In this document: one piece after another, positions 10,830-21,200 of the stretch
Layout of the letters: every line of letters begins with the position of its first letter
Position numbering within the stretch: the stretch's first letter is position 1
Assembly: GCA_026770025.1 (NCBI GenBank)
Contig: JAMXDE010000005.1
Span: 682,001 to 746,000 of the forward strand
Source of the DNA: Craspedostauros australis
Taxonomy: Eukaryota; Bacillariophyta; Bacillariophyceae; Mastogloiales; Achnanthaceae
Reading direction: 5' to 3'
Length of the DNA stretch: 64,000 nucleotides
Program-made: the position numbers and the translations under genes
The notes under the pieces: model-generated
Seen by the model: only the letters and a program-made list of their open reading frames with translations
Database searches by the model: none
Told to the model about the DNA's origin: nothing

Positions 10830-11679
10830 CACAGAGTTTCCATATGGCACAAGAAGCACGTGGTCAGCAATCCATGGCCCATGCGCGCACCGTACACCCA
10901 CATATCCTCCTTTGTGGTGCTCCCAACTTCATTCGTGAGGCGGATGTTCCTGTCGATCACCTCCGTTGAGCATCGATGCTCTGGAAGTCACGAGCCAAGA
11001 CGGCGGCGCTCATGCCTATTGATAGAATGCGCATGGTATCACATGTTGGTGGTCCGTGCGGCAGGAAGAGTGGAGGCGGCACGGTATCGCTCTGTCTGAT
11101 GCTTGCTGAACGTGTCAACCCATCCTAATATGCAATGTGGTGTTGGTTTGATGTTGAGGGCTCTTGTTGCCCGCGCGGATGGTGATGGTTGCAGTGTGGT
11201 GGGATGGTATCCAGTCAAATCCAAATGAGATGGGTCGCAACCAACACAGGCAATCAACAAAGGCAGTCACATTGGTGGCTTCATCGGTGGCTTCATCGGT
11301 GGCTTCATGGTTGTTCGAGGCATTGGCTCACACCTCAAGTTGGTGCTTGCGATGGCAGGCGGACGAGGGTCACTGGTCTTGCAGATGCCACGATGACGCA
11401 AGCAAGCGTGGGCCATGGTGCACATGGTGGTGGCGGCGGTGGTGGCGACGATGACAGCTCTCTCTGTTTCCGAAGACTTTGACGTTGTTTGCTTCGGATT
11501 GGTGTTGCGTTGATTGTGGCCAAACGAGAACTCTGTTGTGGTGCTTCTTTCTTGTTGTTGGTCGCACGCATTTTCGTGATGGATGGGAACAGAAAGATCC
11601 AATCCGCGCGAACCAGACGCGTTTGATCAAGAGAAGGAGACAAACACAGGCAAACAGAAGGAGGAGACCATGCGAACAA
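10830..11679. other. Non-coding region with short tandem repeats
   Basis: No gene is supported. A 12-bp unit (GGTGGCTTCATC) is present three times at 11274-11309, and a GGT-rich tract lies at about 11424-11446. The right edge joins the duplicated leader of ankyrin copy B. Confidence 0.5.
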
Positions 11680-11953
11680 GACAACAACACACACATCACT
11701 CAACACCATACTCAACCGCGTGAACAACAGACATCGAACTGCCACTCATATTCATCACACAGCGTATGGTACTCATACTAATACTAATACAAGCTGTTGC
11801 ATACACAAACATCGATATCTCTTCCATAGGCAGCTCCGACCACAGACATCCTCGACAGCCAATCCAACGTAAATCGTCCAACGTCCAACGCCCAACGTCT
11901 ATCGTCCAACGTCTATCGTCCAGCAACCATCGACCATCCACCATACTCTCAAA

Positions 11954-13603
11954 ATGCCGAGTGTTACGAACAAACAACTCATTGATGCTGCCAAGGCTGG
12001 TGACTTGTCAGTGTTGAAGGAATGGAAGAGGCAGAACAAGACGCAGAATGAAGGAGATGGTGTCAACTTCAAAACCGACGATGGTCGCACTCCCCTTCAT
12101 CTGGCATGCTGCAACGGCCAGCTGGAGTGTGTCAAGTACCTCATCGAATCATGTGAGGCGGACACCAACTGCCAAAACAACAATGGTATCACTCCCCTTC
12201 ATGGGGCATGCCACGAAGGCCACCTGGAGTGTGCCAAGTACCTCATCGAATCATGTGAGGCAGACATCAACTGCAAAAACAACCATGGTGACACTCCCCT
12301 TCATCTGGCATGCTGGAACGGCCACCTGGAGTGTATGAAGTACCTCATCGAATCATGTGGGGCGACCATCAACTGCGAAGACGACAATGGTTGGACTCCC
12401 CTTCATTGGGCATGCTACAAAGGCCAGCTGGAGTGTGTCAAGTACCTCATCGAATCATGTGAGGCGGACATCAACTGCCAAAACAACAATGGTTCCACTC
12501 CCCTTCATGGGGCATGCCACGAAGGCCACCTGGAGTGTGTCAAGTACCTCATCGAATCATGTGAGGCAGACATCAACTGCAAAAACAACCATGGTATCAC
12601 TCCCCTTCATCTGGCATGCTACAATGGCCACCTGGAGTGTGTCAAGTACCTCATCGAATCATGTGGGGCGACCATCAACTGCGAAGACGACAATGGTTGG
12701 ACTCCCCTTCATTGGGCATGCTACGGAGGCCAGCTGGAGTGTGTCAAGTACCTCATCGAATCATGTGAGGCAAACGTCAACTGCCAAAACAATAGTGGTG
12801 ACACTCCCCTTCATTGGGCATGCCGCAAAGGCCACCTGGAGTGTGTCAAGTACCTCATCGAATCATGTGAGGCAGACATCAACTGCAAAAACAACCATGG
12901 TATCACTCCCCTTCATGAGGCATGCTACAAAGGCCAGCTGGAGTGTGTGAAGTACCTCATCGAATCATGTGAGGCGAACGTCAACTGCCAAGACAGCGAT
13001 GGTGACACTCCCCTTCATGAGGCATGCCGCAACGGCCACCTGGAGTGCGTGGAGTACCTCATCGAATCAGGTGGAGCGAACATCAACTGCCAAAACAACA
13101 ATGGTATCACTCCCCTTCATGAGGCATGCCACAAAGGCAAGCTGGAGTGTGTGAAGTATCTCATCGAATCATGTGAGGCGAACATCAACCGCAAAGACAA
13201 CAATGGTCTCACTCCCCTTCATCACGCATGCATGATTGGCCGGCTGGAGTGTGTGAAGTACCTCATCGAATCAGGTGGAGCGAACATCAACTGCCAAAAC
13301 AACAGTGGTTCCACTCCCCTTCATGAGGCATGCCACAACGGCCAGCTGGAGTGTATCGAGTCCCTCATTAGAGGACTTTCGCCTTCAGTTCACCCACAAC
13401 TGCAACAACGCTGGCAACAAAACGAGCAAGAGAATGAACAACCACAAGAACAGTTGGGACAGCAGTTGAAGCCGAAGGAACAACAAGAACAACAACAGTC
13501 GAGACACCAGTTGAAGCGGAAGAAGCAAGAGAATGAACACAAACACAGTAACCACAAGAGGACCAACGTCAGCATTGGAGAAGACCGCCTCAGATCTTTC
13601 TAA
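11954..13603 (+). CDS. Ankyrin-repeat protein, copy B (N-terminal part of an ANK-BTB gene)
   Basis: A 549-residue frame starts at an ATG that aligns exactly with copy A (same MPSVTNKQL start). It carries 13 ankyrin units; twelve are exactly 102 bp (12089-13312) and the last is truncated, then a Gln-rich coiled coil (about 478-530). Canonical TPLH, ECVKYLIES and NCQNNNG positions are kept. It ends at a TAA (13601-13603) where copy A has CAA, and the same frame stays open beyond it into a BTB domain lacking its own start. Either this stop broke an ANK-BTB fusion or the protein is naturally short. A protein-binding adaptor role is inferred from the repeats. Confidence 0.72.
   Translation: MPSVTNKQLIDAAKAGDLSVLKEWKRQNKTQNEGDGVNFKTDDGRTPLHLACCNGQLECVKYLIESCEADTNCQNNNGITPLHGACHEGHLECAKYLIESCEADINCKNNHGDTPLHLACWNGHLECMKYLIESCGATINCEDDNGWTPLHWACYKGQLECVKYLIESCEADINCQNNNGSTPLHGACHEGHLECVKYLIESCEADINCKNNHGITPLHLACYNGHLECVKYLIESCGATINCEDDNGWTPLHWACYGGQLECVKYLIESCEANVNCQNNSGDTPLHWACRKGHLECVKYLIESCEADINCKNNHGITPLHEACYKGQLECVKYLIESCEANVNCQDSDGDTPLHEACRNGHLECVEYLIESGGANINCQNNNGITPLHEACHKGKLECVKYLIESCEANINRKDNNGLTPLHHACMIGRLECVKYLIESGGANINCQNNSGSTPLHEACHNGQLECIESLIRGLSPSVHPQLQQRWQQNEQENEQPQEQLGQQLKPKEQQEQQQSRHQLKRKKQENEHKHSNHKRTNVSIGEDRLRSF
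12089..13370 (+). repeat. 102-bp tandem array with 306-bp higher-order period
   Basis: Thirteen ankyrin units sit in exact 102-bp register. Units 4-6 (12395-12700) repeat units 1-3 closely: a QNNNG-type unit, then a GACHEGH/KNNHG unit, then a GATINCEDDNGW unit. The GGGGCATGCCAC segment recurs at 12203 and 12509, 306 bp apart. This points to duplication of three-unit blocks by unequal exchange. Copy A has only six units (4113-4724). Confidence 0.85.
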
Positions 13604-14374
13604 ACTGGGAACAGGACAGACTCCATATTCTTGTGTGGACAAGGTGACGAACAGAAGCTAACCAAGGCAAGCTCTGAAGTTCTCATCATCACACTCCCAT
13701 CCATTGAGACACTGATCGACAAAGGAACCCAACTTCACCACGCGAATGATGACGCTCACGATGGAACTGAACCCATCCAAACAACCATCCCTCTTCCCAA
13801 TCTTCAATCAAAACACATCCGATACGTCCTCCAATACATCTACACAGGCCAGATATCCTTTCATGACAGCGTTCGTGACAACGCTGCTGCTCACACTGGC
13901 ACTCATGTTGGCGCCAACGCTCACCACGATGTAGATGCCTCTCACCAGCCAACTCCCATCCTCACTGGGCAGGACGATCTGCAACAGCTGATCCTTGTGG
14001 CCAATGAGTTCGGTTTCTGGCGACTCAAGCTTGTTATGGAAATGGAGTTTGCCCGCAAGCATCTCAAAGAGGACACCATGATAGATGTGTTGATATTCGC
14101 CGATCAACACAACTGTGTGGTGTCGAAGGATACAGCAATGAGAGTGGCAGCTGAAAGTGAGAAAGATATGTTCACTCATCTAGATTTAAGCAAACTGATT
14201 CTACAACCCCAACTGATGACGGAGAGCCAGATGTTTTGCAGTGGGGGAGCGGAGAGTGGGGGTATCGATGATGAGTACAGTCGTATGTCCATGGTGGAGC
14301 TGTACAAGGTTGCGGATGAGGATGAGGGCACAGTACTATGTGTGGGCAAGAGTGCTTTGTTGTGGTGCGCATAG
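13604..14374 (+). pseudogene. BTB/POZ segment of copy B, cut from its ankyrin part and C-terminally altered
   Basis: It is in the same frame as the ankyrin ORF and separated from it by the single TAA at 13601-13603. It encodes DSIFLCGQGDEQ, EVLIITLPS, IRYVLQYIYTGQISF, then ILVANEFGFWRLKLVMEM and helices typical of BTB plus a BACK-like part. No in-frame ATG exists before about 14036, so the BTB core cannot be made independently from an ATG. After ELYKVADEDEGT the sequence departs from copy A and reaches a stop at 14374 inside a segment homologous to 6.65 kb, so the natural C-terminus is lost. ANK-BTB proteins commonly act as adaptors for cullin-3 ubiquitin ligases (family knowledge); whether any product is made here is open. 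Confidence 0.6.
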
Positions 14375-14510
14375 TTGCAACGGATGTGTACATATCTCCG
14401 AACGTCTGGCTCTGCAGGTCTTGGAAGAAGTCGGTGCGTCTGATCTCATGGGTGAACTCGTCAAGCAGATCTTGAGTCTCCGTTTCCAACAGCGCATGTG
14501 TCGCTGCTCG
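14345..14510 (-). pseudogene. Truncated copy of the minus-strand exon at 6.4-6.8 kb
   Basis: The minus-strand frame from 14489 aligns with the 6803-6655 stretch for about 45 codons, then runs into antisense BTB sequence. The junction near 14340 shows that about 850 bases present in copy A (5780-6640) are absent here. Confidence 0.4.
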
Positions 14511-14922
14511 TAGTCTCGCTTGGTGAGGTGGTGATACATATGGAGTGAATTATTTGACTTGTACTGCGAAGTGATGATGGAGTGAGGGCAGAGTGTGGAC
14601 GGAGAACTGACCAGAGAGTGGTGGACGGTCTCTAAAAAAAAAGTTGCAGAAGACTTGGTTGTATAGTATTCTATTATATAATATGATGTCAAGATGGATG
14701 GAAGCAAACTGAGCAAATGAATTGAAGTTCTGCTCTGTTGTCTCCCTCCATGTAGCGCCTTGCTGTTGCAGACACTGACGTGAAGAATCAACGGATTCGC
14801 AATGCACTCCGCAACTGTGTGCTTGTGCGAGTATGGTAGCTCTCCGCCAACACAAAAGTGGAGTTCTTCCACGATGAGAGCACATTCATACTACTCCCCA
14901 TATCCATGAGGAAATTTTCATG

Positions 14923-15003
14923 TCTCAGGAGACAAAATCGGGCCTTTTCGTCTCCTGAGACAAGGCACCCGGATGTGGACCAAGAATGTTGTCTCAGGAG
15001 ACA
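14923..15003. repeat. Palindrome cluster 1, GTCTC(AG/CT)GAGAC x3
   Basis: Three 12-bp near-perfect palindromes: 14923-14934 (AG centre), 14951-14962 (CT centre) and 14992-15003 (AG centre). Most are flanked by TT on the left and AA on the right, which extends the arms. The second and third are 41 bp apart. Confidence 0.8.
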
Positions 15004-16706
15004 AACTCAAAATTAGTGTGGTAAATTAACACGGAACCGAAAGACAGCAGACTCAATCGAGTAAAACCAAAAACAACAACACCCAAAACCTCAATTGTCT
15101 CCTGTGCTTGCATGACCAACAAGAGAAATACTGCGTACTTTTCCCGTGCTTTTTGACCATCAGCAGTGATATGTTGGCTTTGTTGCATATCTGACTAAAC
15201 AACTCACTGCAGAGCATATGAATGACATAGATCTTGCATAATATGCATGGTGTTGTCTAGCTGTTGCTGTACTTGCTTGCTATGGGATCGAGAAGGCAAG
15301 AGTCAAGTATCTTCGTCTCCAGTTCTGTTGTATCCGTTCATCTTGCAAACCGACCTCTCCAGTTGCTTGCTTTGTAGACCATTATTGCTCCTGCTCTGTT
15401 GGAAGGGCACATCCATTTGCTTGCTGGCTTCGTGCTGTCTCTCCAGCATTGTGGCGAGTGCAAAGATTGATGCTTGCCCGTGCCCATCCGTCATGGCAAG
15501 TTCACCACTTGCAATATTCCCCACAATACCTTGCAAGCACAAGCTACTATTCATTCCATCTCTCTTGCATTGAAAAAGCAATACTCCATCATTCACTGCA
15601 TGGCGGTCATAGACATGGGAAGAACAAAAAGTCTCCTCTTGGATGACACGAGCACAAATACAAAACCCCAATCTTTCGTGCGATTGTCAGAGATTAGATC
15701 CAACTGTAAAGGAGCGCAACGCTGATTTAGAAATCGACCATGGCACAGGGTATTCGTAAGAATGCGGTGTTGACGCAATGTGTGAGACCTGTGACAGCCA
15801 TGGAACAAAAGCAAGTAGGAACGGAAAGGGTCACATCTGCAATCGAAACGCAATGAAATGAGACCAGTTGCTGGTGACATTCTGGCACTGGATTGGCGCA
15901 TATAGAACTCAAGGATTAAGCTGTTTACTTGTTTGTCCGGCCTTCGTTAGAGGCGCGTTTGTGCTACCTGATTGATCCTGTGTTGGGCACGAGGCAGAAC
16001 GGCTGTCGAGTTGACATGCATGTGCTCTCCGCAGATCTCGATTCCTTTCACCAGAACCCTCCTTCCACTCATTGCAATCTACTTGTCTGCATGTATTTCT
16101 GTGTTGGATGCCCCCAGGCAGGCATGTTACCATCGCCTGCAAAGCCACGTGCCTACTTCTGTGGGAACTTGATCAACAGGTATGCCGATCACTCTGTGCA
16201 TTTGCCCAATACAAATTGATATAGTCCCTATGTCAGTGGCACCCTTGCCTGTCATTGGCAGGCATTCCAAGGCTGCAGTGGTAGCACCTCATCACCTTGC
16301 TTCATCTTATAGTCAGCACTGTAACTTGTCACAACCTGCCTCATGGCGACCTCTGGGCCATCGTTGCTGCAGTGCATGGCATGATTGCATTGATACCAGT
16401 GCTCCCACACCACCGTATGGCACTGGAATGGTGCAGAGGAACAAGTGGTAGTCACCAGTGTGTCAGTAGTAATGGCATTGCATACAACTAGATAGCAAGC
16501 ACCTTCATATGCAATGCAAACAACAACAACACCTGGCGAGTGTCCGAAACTCTGCCATAACTACGTGAAAACGTGGACAACAACAAAAAGTACGAAGAAA
16601 ATACACGAAGAAAATGTGCGACGAGACGAGCGTCCAATTCTAGTTTTAGTCCAACTGGTCGACCACTTTTCCCATCGCGAGGAAACGTCGTGTTATTTTT
16701 GGTTTT

Positions 16707-16759
16707 GTCTCAGGAGACAAGGCCCTCGCACAAAGGTCAAAAAGTTTGTCTCCTGAGAC
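16707..16759. repeat. Palindrome cluster 2, GTCTC(AG/CT)GAGAC x2
   Basis: Two copies, 16707-16718 (AG centre) and 16748-16759 (CT centre), again 41 bp apart, ending 30 bp before the retrotransposon. The spacer shares the start AAGGC and a G/T-rich end with the spacer of cluster 1. Confidence 0.8.
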
Positions 16760-16784
16760 ATCAGGGGTCCTCTATCGCGACAGA

Positions 16785-16789
16785 ATTTC
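16785..16789 (+). repeat. Target site duplication (left), ATTTC
   Basis: The five bases before the 5' LTR equal the five after the 3' LTR (22041-22045). A 5-bp duplication is usual for Ty1/copia integration. Confidence 0.9.
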
Positions 16790-16977
16790 TGTTGATTCCA
16801 GTCCCGCCCGTGACTCGCCTGTCCATCGCCAGAACGCTATGCACCTCGCGCCCACTTTTCTGCTAGAGACAGGCAAGCTACGATCAGGAATCCTTTCCGC
16901 AACTCCAGCGCTAATCAATACAATCTCTCATAAATATTAGCGAACAACATTGATTCACTCACTCAGTCCTATTGACA
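16790..16977 (+). repeat. 5' LTR (188 bp)
   Basis: Starts TGTTGATTCC and ends CTATTGACA. It is identical to the LTR at 21853-22040. A CATAAATA stretch at 16929-16936 could be a TATA-like or poly(A)-related signal. It contains the 14-nt sequence 16935-16948 that is complementary to the bases just after the LTR. Confidence 0.95.
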
Positions 16978-16991
16978 GTTGTTCGCTAATA
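16978..16991 (+). promoter_or_regulatory. Candidate primer-binding site, complementary to the LTR itself
   Basis: GTTGTTCGCTAATA begins at the first base after the LTR, exactly where a primer-binding site belongs. It is the perfect reverse complement of 16935-16948 in the LTR. It does not begin with TGG, so pairing with the 3' CCA of a tRNA is not evident. Self-priming, as in the fission-yeast Tf1 element where the 5' end of the transcript folds back on the binding site, would need transcription to start near 16935 (inference). Confidence 0.6.
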
Positions 16992-17044
16992 GCAAGTGCA
17001 CCCAAACATCGGGCACCAAGACCAACACCACCACGATCATCACC

Positions 17045-18202
17045 ATGGCCAACAGCCACGAAAAAATCCTCGCCACATTTCCGCAGGCCGTCGTCAAGCC
17101 GATCATCGGATTGCCCACCTACAAAACCATCGCCGAACTCAACATTGTACTCAACGCCAACGCAGCTTCCGTCCATTGCCCCCTGGGGAATGGAGAGCTG
17201 GGATACCTGGTTCTCACCGTATCCAACGAGATCTACAACGAGCAATCGGCAACGGCATTCGTCGTACCAGCCAATCCAGGACCGCATCCAGTCATCCCAA
17301 CGGGAGCCACAGCAGCACAAATCAGCGCAGCCACCAGCATCCACAAGGAACAAGAGCGCCTGTGGAGAGAGTACCGCACTGTCGACAACGCGCTCAAACA
17401 ACAACTTCTTGGCGCAGTCGAGGACCAGTACGTGCGAACCCTTCGGCACAACATTGTGGGATACGCCAACGTCTCCACCCTGCAGCTGCTCACCCATCTG
17501 TACAGCACGTACGGCAAGATCACCCCTCAAGACCTGGATGCCAACGACAAGGCCATGAAGAATGCCTACGATCCAGCGGAGCCATTCGAGGTGCTCGTCT
17601 CACAGATCGAATCCGCGCGCGATCTTGCCGCGGCAGCCAAGACACCGTACACCGATCACCAGCTGGTCAACACAGCATACAACCTTGTGTTCCAAACACA
17701 GCAGTTCCCCGAAGCATGCCGTTCTTTCCGCGCCCTCAGTGCCGCCGACAAGACCTGGACACGGTTCAAAGCCGACTTCGCAGCCGCCCACCAAGACCTC
17801 CGCGAAGCCCAGTCGTCCACCACGACTTCGGGATTCCAAGGAGCCAACGCAGCAACTGCGGCTGAAGAGACAGCCGAAGCTCTCGCGAACCTTGCGTCAG
17901 CCACTGCAGCCGACCGCAACGCCGTCGCCCTTCTCACCGAAAGCAACGCAAACTTGGTCAAGCAACTGTCCGAGATCACCGCCATGGTATCCAAGCTTCA
18001 AGTCAACACCGCAGGAGCAGGAGGGGCAGCCGCGAAGACGCACAAGCACAAGCACAACTCGTACTGCTGGACGCACGGCTACAAGGTCAGCGCCACACAC
18101 AACAGCGCCACCTGCAACAAGCCCGCCGAAGGACACAAGCGTGAGGCGACCCGAAGCAACACCATGGGAGGGTCCAACGCGGGAGCACCGACGAACGCAT
18201 GA
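17045..18202 (+). CDS. Gag polyprotein of the copia element
   Basis: 385 residues from ATG 17045 to TGA 18202. This ATG is the first after the primer-binding region and has ACC before it. The body is helical, with Ala-rich segments and a long helix at about 275-320. Near the C-terminus a zinc-binding pattern C-x2-H-x7-H-x4-C (from YCWTHG) resembles the Gag zinc fingers of stramenopile copia elements. Gag assembles the virus-like particle and binds the RNA genome. The same frame continues past the stop into Pol. Confidence 0.88.
   Translation: MANSHEKILATFPQAVVKPIIGLPTYKTIAELNIVLNANAASVHCPLGNGELGYLVLTVSNEIYNEQSATAFVVPANPGPHPVIPTGATAAQISAATSIHKEQERLWREYRTVDNALKQQLLGAVEDQYVRTLRHNIVGYANVSTLQLLTHLYSTYGKITPQDLDANDKAMKNAYDPAEPFEVLVSQIESARDLAAAAKTPYTDHQLVNTAYNLVFQTQQFPEACRSFRALSAADKTWTRFKADFAAAHQDLREAQSSTTTSGFQGANAATAAEETAEALANLASATAADRNAVALLTESNANLVKQLSEITAMVSKLQVNTAGAGGAAAKTHKHKHNSYCWTHGYKVSATHNSATCNKPAEGHKREATRSNTMGGSNAGAPTNA
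18200..18202 (+). promoter_or_regulatory. In-frame UGA between Gag and Pol, probable readthrough site
   Basis: Gag ends in UGA followed by CAA AAA CGG, and Pol is open in the same frame immediately after it. No frameshift is needed, and Pol has no early in-frame ATG. UGA followed by C is a leaky context in eukaryotes (established). Readthrough would give a fixed low ratio of Gag-Pol to Gag. Confidence 0.65.
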
Positions 18203-21200
18203 CAAAAACGGCAGGAACACAGTAACCAAGTAGTGAACTCCATCACGAATTCATCACCCTGTGTGCCTGCCCTAGCCATTGTCGACTCTGGTTGTACCAG
18301 CCATTTCCTGCGAGAGACCGATCCGTGCCTCAACAAGACAAACGACAAAAATCCACTCACAGTGACGCTGCCTGATGGTTCGACGATTGAATCGTCGCAC
18401 CAAGCAACGGTGAGCATGACCAACGTGCCCCAACACGCATGCACCGCAAGAGTTTTTCCACAACTCACCAGCGCAGCACTCCTTTCCGTGGGGCAACTGT
18501 GTGACCATGGTATGACCGTCGAGTTTGACCAAGAAGCAGTACGTGTTCGCCGAAACGGAACCACGATTCACACCGGTCGTCGGCATCAAGTTGACGGCAT
18601 GTATCGCGTAAACATCACACCACAAGAATTGGCAGTCCGGCATTCAGCCAATCACATCCACCACACGTCCACCAAGACAGAACTCGCCAAATTCTTCCAC
18701 CAATGTTGCTTCAGCCCCTCGGTGGCAACTTTCACAGCCGCCATAAAGAAAGGATTCTTCGCGTCCTGGCCGGGACTCACAGAGCAACTAATTCAAAAAT
18801 TCCTTCCACCTTCCGATGCAACGGCGGCAGGACACATGCGTCAACAGTACCAAAACACCCAATCCACGAAGAACCGGTGCAATCACGGCAACCAATCCAC
18901 CAAGAATCCCCCAGAACCCCATGACGTGTTCATGGACGTTTTTCGGCCAACAGGGAAGACGTACACCGATCAAACTGGACGCTTCCCGGTGACGTCAAGC
19001 AGAGGCAACCAGTACATCATGATACTCTACGATCATGATTCGAACGCAATTCTGTCACGCCCCATGCGCAGTCGCCACGCATCAGAGCTCACGCGAGCAT
19101 GCGGCGAATTACTGGATGTTCTCCTACGAGCGGGTCTCAAGCCACGTTTCCACCGAATGGACAACGAGGCCCCTGCAGAGCTCAAGCAACTCATCCAAGC
19201 CAAAAACATGGAATACCAACTAGTTCCACCAGGCATCCATCGACGCAACGCAGCCGAGAGAGCAATATCAACATGGAAAGATCACTTCATCGCAGGTCTG
19301 GCAACAGCCGACGACGACTTCCCACTGCATCTATGGTGCCGAATGCTACCTCAGTGCGACATCACACTCAATCTGCTCCGGCCATCACGAGTGAACCCAC
19401 ACATCTCCGCGTATCACGTCCTCCATGGAAACTTCGATTTCAACGCAACACCCCTCGCACCACCGGGCACGAAAGCCATCGCGCACGACAAACCAGCAAA
19501 ACGAGCCACATGGGCACCGCACGGAACCAAAGGATGGTACATCGCACCAGCCATGGAACACTACCGATGCTACCAAATCTACTGCACCAACACGCGGAAA
19601 GTCCGCATCACCGACACCGTCGAACTCAAGCCAAGTCGTTGTGCAACACCGATGCCAACCAACGCAGAGCTAGCCATCAAAGCCGCAGGCGACCTGGCCG
19701 AGGCACTCAAAACGCCCTGCCCACCAATACAAGCAGTCGGCGACCAGCAGCTAGGCGCGTTGGAGGAGCTCAGCCGAATCTTCCAAACAGTCGCCCCAAC
19801 CAAACGAGATGCACCACTTCCGAGGGTGCCGGAGCGCGCCACAGTCCCAGCGACGACGGCAACAACAAACACTCGAACCAGCCAACCTCACGCTACCAAC
19901 AAGCACACGCCAGCACCTCCGAGGGTGCCAGAGACGGCCCCGGCAGTGACGGACGACGAAGACTCCGGCGACGAAGACGACGACGACCACGAGGAAACAC
20001 CGCCGAGCGAGACGACCGCCGCAGCCCGCACGAGACTGCGCACGGGCGCAATCCAGCGACGACGATGGGACACCAACGCCCCGAAGGCCAACGCCGTCAT
20101 CGACGAACGCACCGGAACCGCGTACGAGTACCGACATCTCGTCGCAGGCAAAGTGCATGGCCACACACCCGAGCAGTGGTACCGATCGTTCGCCAACGAA
20201 ATCGGACGCCTGGCACAAGGCATCGGCACGCGCATACCAGCGACAGCGGCCACAAACACCATCTTCTTCATCCCGAGAAACAAAGTCCCCAAGGATCGCA
20301 CCATCACATACGGACGCATCGTATGCGCCGTGCGACCACAGAAGGCAGAAACCCACCGCACGCGCCTCACCGTGGGCGGCAACCTCATCGACTACCCCTT
20401 CGACGTACACACGCCAACCGCCGAGCTGACGACGGCCAAGTGTCTCTTCAACAGCGTGGTCTCCACACCAGCAGCCAAATTCATGACCATCGACATCAAG
20501 GATTTTTACCTCAACACCGAGATGGAGAGATACGAGTACATGCGAATGCCCATCGCCATGATGCCACCGGAAGTCGTCGAACAGTACAAACTCCACGACC
20601 TCGAACACAAAGGCAACGTGTATGTGGAAGTACGCAAGGGCATGTACGGCCTCCCACAAGCCGGCAAAATAGCGAATGTGAAACTCCAGAAACACCTCGC
20701 AAAATTCGGATACCGCCCAGTCGTGCACACACCTGGACTGTGGAAACACGATTGCAGACCCATCACTTTCACCCTGGTCGTCGACGATTTCGGTGTGAAA
20801 TATGTGGGCGAAGAACACGCGAAGCACCTCATCGGCGCTTTGCAAACCATCTACAAGTGTATAGTCGAGTGGAGCGGCGATCTCTACTGCGGCGTGAGTC
20901 TCAAATGGGACTACACGAAGCGAACAGTGGAGCTCTCCATGCCAGGATACGTGCAAAAAGCACTTCACAAGTTTCAGCACCCCATCCCCACTCGACCACA
21001 ACATGCGCCGGCACCATGGGACGCGCCAACCTACGGGGCGAAGACACAAGAGCCCAAACACGACGACACATCGCCCAAACTCCCGGCAGAACAAATCATC
21101 CGCATTCGACAAGTGGTGGGGACACTACTGTACTACGCCAGAGCAGTGGACCCAACCATCCTGCCAGCAGTAAGCGACATCGCCACACAGCAGGCGCACG

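Larger units (their letters stand above)
11680..14510. repeat. Segmental duplication, copy B (ANK-BTB locus)
   Basis: Counterpart of 3733-6830 in the same orientation, about 8 kb away. It contains the CGTCCAA-type leader repeats (about 11875-11925), 13 ankyrin units, the coiled coil, the BTB segment, and, after a deletion junction near 14340, a 150-bp remnant matching 6655-6830. The two copies differ by many substitutions, so the duplication is not very recent. Confidence 0.7.
14511..16784. other. Gene-poor stretch with palindromic motifs
   Basis: No convincing gene. The minus strand at 15303-15671 is open for 122 codons from an ATG, and there is coding-like minus-strand sequence at about 15900-16450, but I recognise no domain and the frames break repeatedly. 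The region is bracketed by copies of a GTCTC-AG-GAGAC palindrome. It may be a non-autonomous or degraded mobile element. Confidence 0.4.

Noticed and set aside
12089-13370. CRISPR-like array
   Set aside because: The 102-bp units are continuous ankyrin codons with no spacers, in a eukaryotic context.
13450-13640. Hidden intron joining ankyrin and BTB parts of copy B
   Set aside because: An acceptor-like CAG exists near 13613, but I found no matching donor conserved in copy A; broken fusion is simpler. RNA data could reverse this.
19751-21112. 453-codon minus-strand frame in Pol
   Set aside because: Antisense of reverse transcriptase; composition follows complementary Pol codons, with no motif.
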